Origin: an uncultured Erysipelotrichaceae bacterium
GTDB lineage: Bacteria; Bacillota_I; Bacilli_A; Erysipelotrichales; Erysipelotrichaceae
DNA length: 12,447 nt
Assembly: GCA_902803275.1 (NCBI GenBank)
Contig: CADCPE010000244.1
Location: 1 to 12,447, forward strand
Reading direction: 5' to 3'
Shown: piece after piece, positions 6,439-12,447 of the stretch
How the letters are laid out: each line of letters begins with the position of its first letter
Position numbering within the stretch: the first letter of the stretch is position 1
Position numbers and translations under genes: made by a program
The notes under the pieces: model-generated
Databases searched by the model: none
Told to the model about the DNA's origin: nothing
Seen by the model: the letters and a program-made list of their open reading frames with translations, nothing else

Positions 6439-7946
6439 GTTACAGAATCAATACAGATACCATTCCGTTAAAACAGCGTATCTGCAATATAAACAACATT
6501 GAAGAAGAAATCCTTGATGTCTCTGATCTGAAAGTCGATTATGAACTGCAGATACTTAAGGATTTCAGAAACCGGCTTTTATCTGACAAAGATAAAAGAT
6601 TTTTTATTGTGGGAGACTATGACTGCGATGGCATCTGTGCCACCGTCATAATCAAGAAGCTGTTTGAAGATCTCGGGATTGAATCAAACTACTACATTCC
6701 AAGCAGATCGAAACAGGGATACGGTTTAAACAATGATATCGTCAAAACAGCTTACGATAACGGTTTTAAGGCTTTGATCTGTGTCGACAACGGCGTTGTC
6801 GCCTATGATCAGATGGCTTACGCAAGAAGCCTCGGATTGAAGACTTACGTGATCGATCACCATGAATATGAAAAACAGATCGAAGTAGACGGCTTCCTTC
6901 ATCCGAATCTTTTCCCGAAACAGTACAGTGACATGTGCGCAGCAGGATTGAGCTGTCTTTTGTCAAACAGCTTCCGCCATGATGATCTGACAAGCGTTTA
7001 CGGCGGTCTTGCGACTCTGGCGGATATGGTGAGTGTTTTTGGCTATAACCGCTATCTGCTTAAACAGATGATCGAGATACTGGGCAGGGGACAGATCCTG
7101 CCGATCATGTATCTGCTTGCGGGCAATGAAGTAAACTATGATTCGCTTTCCTACAACGTGATTCCCAAGATCAACGCTGTATCAAGACTTGAAGAGATGA
7201 TGAACGTCAATTATGTGGTCAGATATCTTCTCGACAATTCTGCGCAATGCATGAAATACCTGAACAAGATCGAAGAGATCAACAGGACCAGGAAGGATCT
7301 CACTACGCAGATGTCGGCGCTGGCTGAAAGGCTGTGTGATGACAGAAAGAATATCATTCTGGTGAGATCTGACGTCTTCAAGGAGGGCTTATGCGGCCTT
7401 ATAGCCAACAGGCTCCTTAGTCTATACGGCAAGCCTGTGATCATACTGGCTCAGAAAAACAAGGAATTGAAAGGCTCAGGCAGAGCTCCGGCCGGTTTTG
7501 ATCTATTCGGATACCTCAGTGAAGCAAAACAGCTGTTCAATGCCTATGGCGGTCATGCCCAGGCTGTCGGTCTTTCGATGAACGAAGAAAACTATGATCA
7601 GCTGATCAGCTTTATTGAAAGTCATGATTTTGAATTCGAAAGCAGTGATAAGGATGCTCTGTATCTTAAACAGGAAGAGCTTAATGATGATGTGATCAGA
7701 CAGATCGAAGAACTGCAGCCGTACGGAACAGGCTTCAGACAGCCGCTGTTGTGTACCGAGGGAAACTATCAGAAAAGGTTCGTCATTAAAGGCAGATATC
7801 CGAAATTTGTCCTGCGCGAAAACCTCGATGCCATCAGTTTCGATCCGGCTTCAATTGACAAAGATTTTACCAGGATGATCGGTCATCTTAAGTACGACAG
7901 CTATCATAAGGGCAAGCTGTCCTTTGTAATTGAAGATTTAATTTAG
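6435..7946 (+). CDS. recJ: Compact RecJ-like single-stranded DNA 5'-3' exonuclease (DHH/DHHA1)
   Basis: This 503-residue DHH-family phosphoesterase digests single-stranded DNA in recombination and mismatch/base-excision repair. Metal-binding motifs of RecJ are visible: DYDCDG (61-66; usually DYDADG), CVDNG (116-120), DHHE (141-144) and LHPN...Y...CAAGL (155-172). GLATLADMVSVFGYNR (191-206) is the family TxAD-like block. The DHHA1 part has LCGLIANRL (319-327), SGRAPAGFDL (348-357) and GGHAQAVGLS (372-381). A C-terminal OB-like segment closes the protein. It is shorter than E. coli RecJ (577 aa) and much shorter than the Bacillus protein, lacking N-terminal residues and a long C-terminal extension. 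The start overlaps the mraY stop (ATGA) with no clear Shine-Dalgarno, so translation is probably coupled. recJ followed by apt and rel is a common Bacillota order. Confidence 0.9.
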   Translation: MSYRINTDTIPLKQRICNINNIEEEILDVSDLKVDYELQILKDFRNRLLSDKDKRFFIVGDYDCDGICATVIIKKLFEDLGIESNYYIPSRSKQGYGLNNDIVKTAYDNGFKALICVDNGVVAYDQMAYARSLGLKTYVIDHHEYEKQIEVDGFLHPNLFPKQYSDMCAAGLSCLLSNSFRHDDLTSVYGGLATLADMVSVFGYNRYLLKQMIEILGRGQILPIMYLLAGNEVNYDSLSYNVIPKINAVSRLEEMMNVNYVVRYLLDNSAQCMKYLNKIEEINRTRKDLTTQMSALAERLCDDRKNIILVRSDVFKEGLCGLIANRLLSLYGKPVIILAQKNKELKGSGRAPAGFDLFGYLSEAKQLFNAYGGHAQAVGLSMNEENYDQLISFIESHDFEFESSDKDALYLKQEELNDDVIRQIEELQPYGTGFRQPLLCTEGNYQKRFVIKGRYPKFVLRENLDAISFDPASIDKDFTRMIGHLKYDSYHKGKLSFVIEDLI

Positions 7947-7959
7947 TTTTACTATAATT
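7931..7959 (+). promoter_or_regulatory. apt promoter inside the recJ 3' end
   Basis: TTGAAG (7931-7936) and a perfect TATAAT (7954-7959) are separated by 17 bases. The predicted start near 7966 gives a leader of about 24 bases that contains the strong ribosome binding site GGGGAG (7978-7983), six bases before the apt ATG. Confidence 0.7.
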
Positions 7960-7989
7960 GATTTGTATTTTATTACGGGGGAGAAAAAA

Positions 7990-8502
7990 ATGAACCTTAA
8001 CGACTATGTAGCATCCATTCCTGATTTTCCAAGCAAGGGTATTCTGTTCAGGGATATCACACCTTTAATGGCTGACGGCGAAGCTTTCAGATACGCATGT
8101 GATGAGCTTACTGAATATGCCAGAAAGATTGGTGCGGAAGTAGTCGCCGGTCCGGAATCAAGAGGATTTATCTTCGGCTGTCCGGTTGCCTATAATCTGA
8201 ATATCGGCTTTGTGCCGGTAAGAAAGCCAAACAAGCTTCCACGTAAGACGATCTCGATAACTTATGAACTTGAATACGGTACGAATGAACTTCACATTCA
8301 CGAAGATGCGATCAAGCCTGGACAGAAAGTGCTGATCATTGATGACCTTTTGGCCACAGGCGGTACGGTCGATGCGACGATCAAACTGGTAGAACAGCTG
8401 GGTGGTGAAGTAGTAGGCTGCGCATTCCTGATCGAACTTGAAGACCTCAAGGGCAGGGAAGCATTAAGCGGTTACGATGTATTCACATTAATGAAGTATT
8501 AG
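7990..8502 (+). CDS. apt: Adenine phosphoribosyltransferase
   Basis: This 170-residue cytoplasmic type I phosphoribosyltransferase converts adenine and PRPP to AMP and pyrophosphate. It shows the Apt N-terminus (IPDFPSKGILFRDITPL, residues 10-26), the VAGPESRGFIFG block (52-63), VPVRKPNKLP (75-84) and the PRPP-binding loop VLIIDDLLATGGT (114-126). Length is normal. ATG 7990 is chosen because GGGGAG (7978-7983) is well placed for it and the alignment starts there. An in-frame TTG at 7963 would add nine non-family residues and would lie at or upstream of the predicted transcript start. It has its own promoter and sits between recJ and rel, linking purine salvage to the (p)ppGpp enzyme. Confidence 0.97.
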   Translation: MNLNDYVASIPDFPSKGILFRDITPLMADGEAFRYACDELTEYARKIGAEVVAGPESRGFIFGCPVAYNLNIGFVPVRKPNKLPRKTISITYELEYGTNELHIHEDAIKPGQKVLIIDDLLATGGTVDATIKLVEQLGGEVVGCAFLIELEDLKGREALSGYDVFTLMKY

Positions 8503-8508
8503 AAGAAT

Positions 8509-8533
8509 AAATCGAAGCGCTGCTTCGGTTTTT
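8509..8533 (+). terminator. Short terminator hairpin between apt and rel
   Basis: CGAAGC (8513-8518) pairs with GCTTCG (8522-8527) around a 3-base GCT loop. A-T and T-G pairs extend the stem to about nine, and five Ts (8529-8533) follow. It ends eleven bases before the rel ATG. The T run is short, so partial termination with read-through into rel is the likely effect. Confidence 0.6.
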
Positions 8534-8543
8534 CATTGAAGAT

Positions 8544-10718
8544 ATGTCAAAAAAAGGGATAAGTACAGAAAAAGAACTTTTCGATCAGATTGACACATAT
8601 ATCACCAATCCTGATTCGATAGCTCTCATCAGAAAGGCATATGATTATGCCTATGACAAGCACAAAGACCAGAAGCGGTCTTCCGGTGAACCTTACTTTG
8701 TGCATGTTTTGAATGTGGCCTATGAGCTGGCCAAACTGGAAGTAGATCCCAATACCATCGCTGCCGGTCTTCTGCATGACGTAATTGAAGACTGCGATGT
8801 GACCAAGGAAGAGTTTATTCAGGAATTCGGAGAAGAGATCTACGATATTGTCGAGGCTGTAACCAAGATCTCCAACCTCAAATTTACTGACGAAAAGGAA
8901 TATCAGGCGGTAAATCACCGCAAGATCCTTATAGCCATGGCAAAAGATGTGCGCGTCATCCTGGTCAAGCTGGTCGACAGACTGCACAATATGCGTACTT
9001 TGGAGTATCTGGCACCGGAAAAACAGAAAAGGATCGCCAGAGAGACCCTGGATGTATATGCACCGATCGCTCACCGTCTTGGTATCGCTGAGATCAAGAA
9101 CGAGCTGGAGGATCTGGCTTTCTATTATCTGGACAATGAGAAGTACCATGAAATCGCCAAACTCGTTGAGTCCAAGAAGTCGGAAAGGGATCAGCAGATC
9201 GAGATAATGATGGAAGACATCTCCATCGTTCTGCAGATGCACAACATTCCTTTCAGGATCTTCGGACGTTCAAAACATCTTTACTCCATCAACAAGAAGA
9301 TGGTAACCAAGAATAAACGCTTTGATGAGATCCTCGACCTGCTGGCAATCAGGATCATCACCAAGACCGAACTTAACTGCTATGAGATACTAGGCTATAT
9401 CCATGCGGTCTATCGTCCTATTCCGGGAAGACTCAAGGACTATATCGCCATGCCTAAGATGAACATGTATCAGTCCCTGCATACAACGATCGTCGGTCCG
9501 GATGGACGGATTTATGAAGTGCAGATCAGAACGGAAGAGATGGACGAAATAGCCGAAAGAGGTGTTGCTGCACACTGGTCATACAAGGAAGGCAAGACCC
9601 ATTCGCAGAAGAAACTGATCGAAGAGCTTAACTGGCTCAAGGCTTTCGAGGACAACAGCGAACTTGATGCCAAGGAATACATGAACGATATCACCCATGA
9701 TATCTTCAATGCGAATATCTACTGTGTGACCCCAAGAGGCCGGGTCATCGATCTGGCGGCAGGTGCCACACCGATCGATTTTGCCTACAGGATACATACC
9801 GAAGTAGGAAATCAGACGGTCGGAGCTTTGGTCAACGGCGTTCTGGTCCCTTTGAATACGCCATTGAAGACGGGCGATGTCGTCGAACTGCGCACAAACA
9901 AGAATTCGACTCCTTCTGAAGACTGGCTGAAGATCGTCAAGACCAACCATGCCCGAAACAAGATAAAGGCCTACTTTGTCAAGAAAGAGCTCGAAGACAA
10001 GGAAGAATTCATCAAAGCCGGTGAAAACATGCTGAAGGAAGACCTCAGGCGTCATGAACTTGATGTCGAGGAACTGATGGATGACAAGAAACTCGAAAAA
10101 GTCGCCAACAGCTTCCAGCTGAGCAGTGCAAACGACATGTTCTATGCCATCGGCATGAAATCCATGACGACGATTGCCGTCATTGAAAAACTGACCAAGT
10201 TCGGCAAGAAGGAAGTCGATCTTGAATATATCGAAAAACTGGCCAGGAAGAATGCGGAAAGAAACCACATCGTCTCCAAGACCGGCATCGTGGTGACGGG
10301 GATCTCCTCCATGAAGATCTCGCTTTCTCCGTGCTGTTCGCCGGTATACGGCGATGATATCGTCGGGTTTGTCTCCAAAGGCCAGGGCATCAAGGTCCAC
10401 CGCAAGGATTGCCCGAACATGAACGGAGTCAAAAGAATCATCGATGTAAGCTGGGATGAGAACCGTCCGGATATCAAATATGAGACTTCAGTCAGGATCT
10501 TTTCAAAAGACAGATCATATCTTCTGACGGATCTGGTCACGGTGGTTGCCCAATACAAGGCCAATCTGACCTTTGTCAATTCGGCTGTGAATAATGAAGA
10601 TCTCAGTGCAACGACCAGCATGTCTTTCATGGTGAATGATCTCGAACATCTTGAGAATATCATGGCCAATCTTCGCAAAGTGGAAAGCGTAATTTCGGTT
10701 GAAAGAGCTATTAAATAA
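8544..10718 (+). CDS. rel: Bifunctional (p)ppGpp synthetase/hydrolase Rel
   Basis: This 724-residue long RelA/SpoT homologue makes and degrades (p)ppGpp in the stringent response. The hydrolase HD domain is intact (H54, H78-D79, D145 in KLVDRLHN). The synthetase domain holds GRSKHLYSI (241-249), D265, PGRLKDYIAMPKMNMYQSLH (294-313) and EVQIRTEEM (325-333). The RxKD signature (R296-D299), rather than ExDD, marks the bifunctional class. TGS (about 389-451), a zinc-finger/CC region (C597, C598, C623) and a C-terminal ACT domain (about 648-720) are the ribosome and uncharged-tRNA sensing parts. The ribosome binding site is poor (GAAG two bases before the ATG). No promoter is evident before it, so it probably relies on read-through past the apt terminator. 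Long antisense frames across it are coding shadows. Confidence 0.97.
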   Translation: MSKKGISTEKELFDQIDTYITNPDSIALIRKAYDYAYDKHKDQKRSSGEPYFVHVLNVAYELAKLEVDPNTIAAGLLHDVIEDCDVTKEEFIQEFGEEIYDIVEAVTKISNLKFTDEKEYQAVNHRKILIAMAKDVRVILVKLVDRLHNMRTLEYLAPEKQKRIARETLDVYAPIAHRLGIAEIKNELEDLAFYYLDNEKYHEIAKLVESKKSERDQQIEIMMEDISIVLQMHNIPFRIFGRSKHLYSINKKMVTKNKRFDEILDLLAIRIITKTELNCYEILGYIHAVYRPIPGRLKDYIAMPKMNMYQSLHTTIVGPDGRIYEVQIRTEEMDEIAERGVAAHWSYKEGKTHSQKKLIEELNWLKAFEDNSELDAKEYMNDITHDIFNANIYCVTPRGRVIDLAAGATPIDFAYRIHTEVGNQTVGALVNGVLVPLNTPLKTGDVVELRTNKNSTPSEDWLKIVKTNHARNKIKAYFVKKELEDKEEFIKAGENMLKEDLRRHELDVEELMDDKKLEKVANSFQLSSANDMFYAIGMKSMTTIAVIEKLTKFGKKEVDLEYIEKLARKNAERNHIVSKTGIVVTGISSMKISLSPCCSPVYGDDIVGFVSKGQGIKVHRKDCPNMNGVKRIIDVSWDENRPDIKYETSVRIFSKDRSYLLTDLVTVVAQYKANLTFVNSAVNNEDLSATTSMSFMVNDLEHLENIMANLRKVESVISVERAIK

Positions 10719-10727
10719 TGCTAGAAT
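10699..10727 (+). promoter_or_regulatory. hisS-aspS promoter inside the rel 3' end
   Basis: TTGAAA (10699-10704, 5 of 6 to the -35 consensus) and TAGAAT (10722-10727, 5 of 6 to the -10 consensus) have a 17-base spacer. TGC before the -10 gives an extended -10. The expected start is near 10732-10735, just where the T-box leader begins. Confidence 0.78.
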
Positions 10728-10730
10728 TTT

Positions 10731-10937
10731 AGTGTCAATAAGGAAAATGATCGTATTTCCGATTCACAGCGAGAAGCGTCTGGTGCAAGGCTTCATGAGG
10801 ACATGCGAGTGACACTTCCTTGATATCTGTGAAAGCAGATCGTATAACTGCGTTAAAGTTTCAAGGTGCACATATCTATGTGAACTAAGGTGGCAACGCG
10901 TTTGATCAACGTCCTTAGATAAGGACGTTTTATTTTA
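10731..10937 (+). promoter_or_regulatory. T-box riboswitch controlling hisS-aspS, probably Asp-specific
   Basis: The leader has the T-box layout. The Stem I base is AGTGTCA (10731-10737) with TGACACT (10810-10816). The distal Stem I contains AGCGAGAAGCG (10768-10778) and CTGGTGCAAGG (10780-10790). The likely specifier is GAC (10800-10802) followed by A. CCTTGA (10818-10823) pairs with TCAAGG (10861-10866) around the hairpin at 10825-10840. Stem III is CACAT/ATGTG (10869-10882). The T-box sequence AAGGTGGCAACGCG (10887-10900) differs from the usual form by A for C in UGGNACC. CTAAGG (10885-10890) can pair with CCTTAG (10913-10918) as antiterminator, excluding the terminator. UGGC (10891-10894) fits an acceptor GCCA, as in tRNA-Asp (G73). 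Uncharged tRNA should allow read-through into hisS-aspS. Confidence 0.92.
10908..10937 (+). terminator. T-box terminator before hisS
   Basis: AACGTCCTT (10908-10916) pairs over nine bases with AAGGACGTT (10921-10929) around an AGAT loop, then a T-rich tail TTTTATTTT (10928-10936). Its 5' arm overlaps the 3' antiterminator strand, so the two structures are mutually exclusive. Confidence 0.92.
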
Positions 10938-10952
10938 TTAGGGGGGACAGAT

Positions 10953-12221
10953 ATGGCTTATCAAACAGTAAAAGGTACTTATGACCTGCTTCCTGACACC
11001 ATGGTCAAGTTCAACATGCTGGCAAATCTTTTCAGGCATTTTTTGGAACTGTACGGCTACAGTGAGATCAAGACTCCGGTCTTTGAATATACGGGTGTCT
11101 TCAAGAAGGAAAACGATACTTCCGACATGGTCACCAAGGAGATGTATTCTTTCTCAATGAATGATAAAGATTCGCTCACCTTAAGACCGGAAGGTACGGC
11201 CGGCGTCATCAGATCATTTGTTGAAAACAAGATGTACGGAAACAGTGAACTGCCGGTAAAACTCGGCTATATCGAGGAGATGTTCAGGCATGAGCGTCCG
11301 CAGAAGGGCAGACAGCGCCAGTTTACCCAGCTGGGCATTGAATGCATCGGTGACAAGGACCCTCTGATCGATGCGGAAGTGATCGCCATGGGCTATTTCT
11401 ATATCAGAACTCTGGGCTTGCAATCCATCAAAGTGCTGATCAATTCATTGGGCGACAACGAATCAAGACTCAATTATAAGGATGCTCTGATCTCCTACTT
11501 TGAACCGCACAAGGAAGCATTATGCACCGATTGCCAGAACAGATTATACAAGAATCCCTTAAGGATCCTTGACTGCAAGATCGATCATGACAACGATATC
11601 ATCAGATATGCGCCGAAGATGGCTCTTTCAGAAGAATCAGCCGCATATTTTGAAAAAGTTAAACACTATCTTGATCTGCTGAAAATACCTTATGAGGTAG
11701 ATGACAAGCTTGTCAGAGGTCTGGATTACTACACTGATACGGTCTTTGAAGTAGTCAGTACAAACGAGGCATCAGGCTCGCAGGCTACGATCTTCGGCGG
11801 CGGCCGCTACGACAATCTTGTAAAGGAGATGGGCGGACCGGAAATGAGCGGAATAGGCTTTGCGATCGGTGTAGAAAGACTGATGATCCTGTGTGAAGCT
11901 GAAAATGTGCTTGAATATGAAAAGAACATCGACTGCTATGTCATAAATCTCAACGAAGACAAGGACTACGCTTTCGATATCCTGGAGGAATTAAGGGACA
12001 ACTCCTACACGAGTGAGATGGACTACTATGGAAGATCCTTGAAGGCGCAGTTCAAGTCAAGCGATCGCAAGAAAGCGAGATTTATCCTGATAGTAGGAGA
12101 AGATGAAGTTAGAAACAGTGTCGTGACACTTAAGGATACCCTGACACAGGCTCAGGAAGAAGTAAAAAGGGATGAACTGATCGATCGTATCGATCAGCTG
12201 ATGGAGGATTATTATGTATAG
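10953..12221 (+). CDS. hisS: Histidyl-tRNA synthetase
   Basis: This 422-residue class II aminoacyl-tRNA synthetase charges tRNA-His. It has the HisRS N-terminus (VKGTYDLLPD, residues 6-15), motif 2 (LRPEGTA 77-83 and FRHERPQKGRQRQFTQLG 111-128), the histidine-specific block VRGLDYYTDTVFEV (254-267), GGGRYDNL (282-289) and motif 3 (GIGFAIGVERL 300-310). The insertion with C191, C194 and C208 in the NPLRILDCK region is common in bacterial HisRS. The C-terminal anticodon-binding domain runs from about 330 to the end. The ribosome binding site AGGGGGGA (10940-10947) lies five bases before the ATG. Expression is set by the promoter in rel and the T-box. The last eight bases overlap aspS. Confidence 0.97.
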   Translation: MAYQTVKGTYDLLPDTMVKFNMLANLFRHFLELYGYSEIKTPVFEYTGVFKKENDTSDMVTKEMYSFSMNDKDSLTLRPEGTAGVIRSFVENKMYGNSELPVKLGYIEEMFRHERPQKGRQRQFTQLGIECIGDKDPLIDAEVIAMGYFYIRTLGLQSIKVLINSLGDNESRLNYKDALISYFEPHKEALCTDCQNRLYKNPLRILDCKIDHDNDIIRYAPKMALSEESAAYFEKVKHYLDLLKIPYEVDDKLVRGLDYYTDTVFEVVSTNEASGSQATIFGGGRYDNLVKEMGGPEMSGIGFAIGVERLMILCEAENVLEYEKNIDCYVINLNEDKDYAFDILEELRDNSYTSEMDYYGRSLKAQFKSSDRKKARFILIVGEDEVRNSVVTLKDTLTQAQEEVKRDELIDRIDQLMEDYYV

Positions 12222-12447
12222 AGATCATACCTGCAATGAATTGAGAAAAGCGGATGAAGGCAAAAGAGTAAAGCTGGCCGGATGGGTCGCCAAGAGAAGG
12301 AATCTCGGTTCGATCGTCTTTATCGATCTAAGAGACCGCTACGGGATCACCCAGATCACTTTTGATGAGAATCATGCGGATCTGGTGAAAGATGTCAGAA
12401 ACGAGTTTGTGATCCAGATCGAAGGTACAGTTGCTGTAAAACAGACA
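12214..12447 (+). CDS. aspS: Aspartyl-tRNA synthetase, 5' end only
   Basis: The first 78 codons of aspS run to the window edge without a stop. The residues form the N-terminal OB-fold anticodon-binding domain of bacterial AspRS: HTCNELRKADEGK (5-17), GWVAKRRNLGSIVFIDLRDR (23-42) and YGITQITFDE (43-52), then RNEFVIQIEGTV (62-73). The start ATG lies within the end of hisS (8-base overlap), and GGAGG (12203-12207) sits six bases upstream. hisS-aspS under one T-box is a known Bacillota operon, so this gene shares the leader at 10731-10937. Whether it is the discriminating or non-discriminating (Asp/Asn) type cannot be told from this fragment. Confidence 0.95.
   Translation, partial: MYRDHTCNELRKADEGKRVKLAGWVAKRRNLGSIVFIDLRDRYGITQITFDENHADLVKDVRNEFVIQIEGTVAVKQT

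Noticed and set aside
8547..9242. 231-codon open frame on the - strand opposite rel
   Set aside because: It lies entirely over the conserved HD domain of rel, has no ribosome binding site or family motif, and reads as the usual antisense shadow of a highly conserved gene.
9579..10400. 273-codon open frame on the - strand opposite rel
   Set aside because: It mirrors the TGS and C-terminal domains of rel and shows no promoter, ribosome binding site or recognisable motif of its own.
10742..10760. GGAAA/TTTCC hairpin in the hisS leader as a separate regulatory element
   Set aside because: It falls within Stem I of the T-box and is better regarded as part of, or an alternative pairing in, that structure.

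Overview
The window looks like a core chromosomal region of a low-to-moderate-GC Bacillota (Firmicutes). Within that phylum it suggests the Erysipelotrichia or a neighbouring lineage. The placement is an inference from gene order (tmcAL, yceD/DUF177 and rpmF next to mraZ-rsmH-ftsL-PBP; recJ-apt-rel-hisS-aspS), the PASTA-bearing class B PBP, a bifunctional Rel and a T-box leader. I see no mobile element, CRISPR array, rRNA or tRNA. The window is almost fully coding, and apart from one divergent gene all coding is on the + strand.

Region 1 (1-1526): tmcAL (tRNA-Met acetate ligase; its C-terminus runs off the left edge) is on the - strand and diverges from yceD-rpmF. Only 22 nt separate the two start codons. 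That gap holds a perfect 14-bp palindrome carrying a TATAAT on each strand, each placed so that transcription would begin at or next to the AUG. rpmF ends in a strong intrinsic terminator.

Region 2 (1528-6438): this is a division and cell wall (dcw) cluster made of mraZ, rsmH, ftsL, a PASTA-type FtsI/PBP2x and mraY. A good sigma-A type promoter before mraZ is overlaid by an array of GTGG repeats at about 10-nt spacing, the expected MraZ autoregulatory operator. Genes overlap or nearly abut, except before mraY, which has its own TATAAT placed for leaderless transcription. The mraY product keeps most family motifs but has lost the conserved lysine after the DD pair and two histidines of the HHH motif. 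The usual downstream dcw genes (murD, ftsW, murG, ftsQ, ftsA, ftsZ) do not follow.

Region 3 (6435-12447): mraY overlaps a compact recJ-like gene, followed by apt, rel (bifunctional (p)ppGpp synthetase/hydrolase), hisS and the start of aspS. apt and hisS each have a recognisable promoter inside the 3' end of the preceding gene. A short terminator hairpin separates apt from rel. A 200-nt T-box riboswitch with a terminator/antiterminator switch precedes hisS-aspS. Its specifier reads GAC (Asp) and overlaps a CAU (His), and the UGGC bulge fits the Asp tRNA acceptor end.

Together the genes cover translation factors (L32, tRNA and rRNA modification, HisRS, AspRS), septal wall synthesis, DNA repair, adenine salvage and the stringent response. 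Nearly every gene has a confident family assignment. The more unusual signals are in the regulatory DNA and in the divergent MraY.
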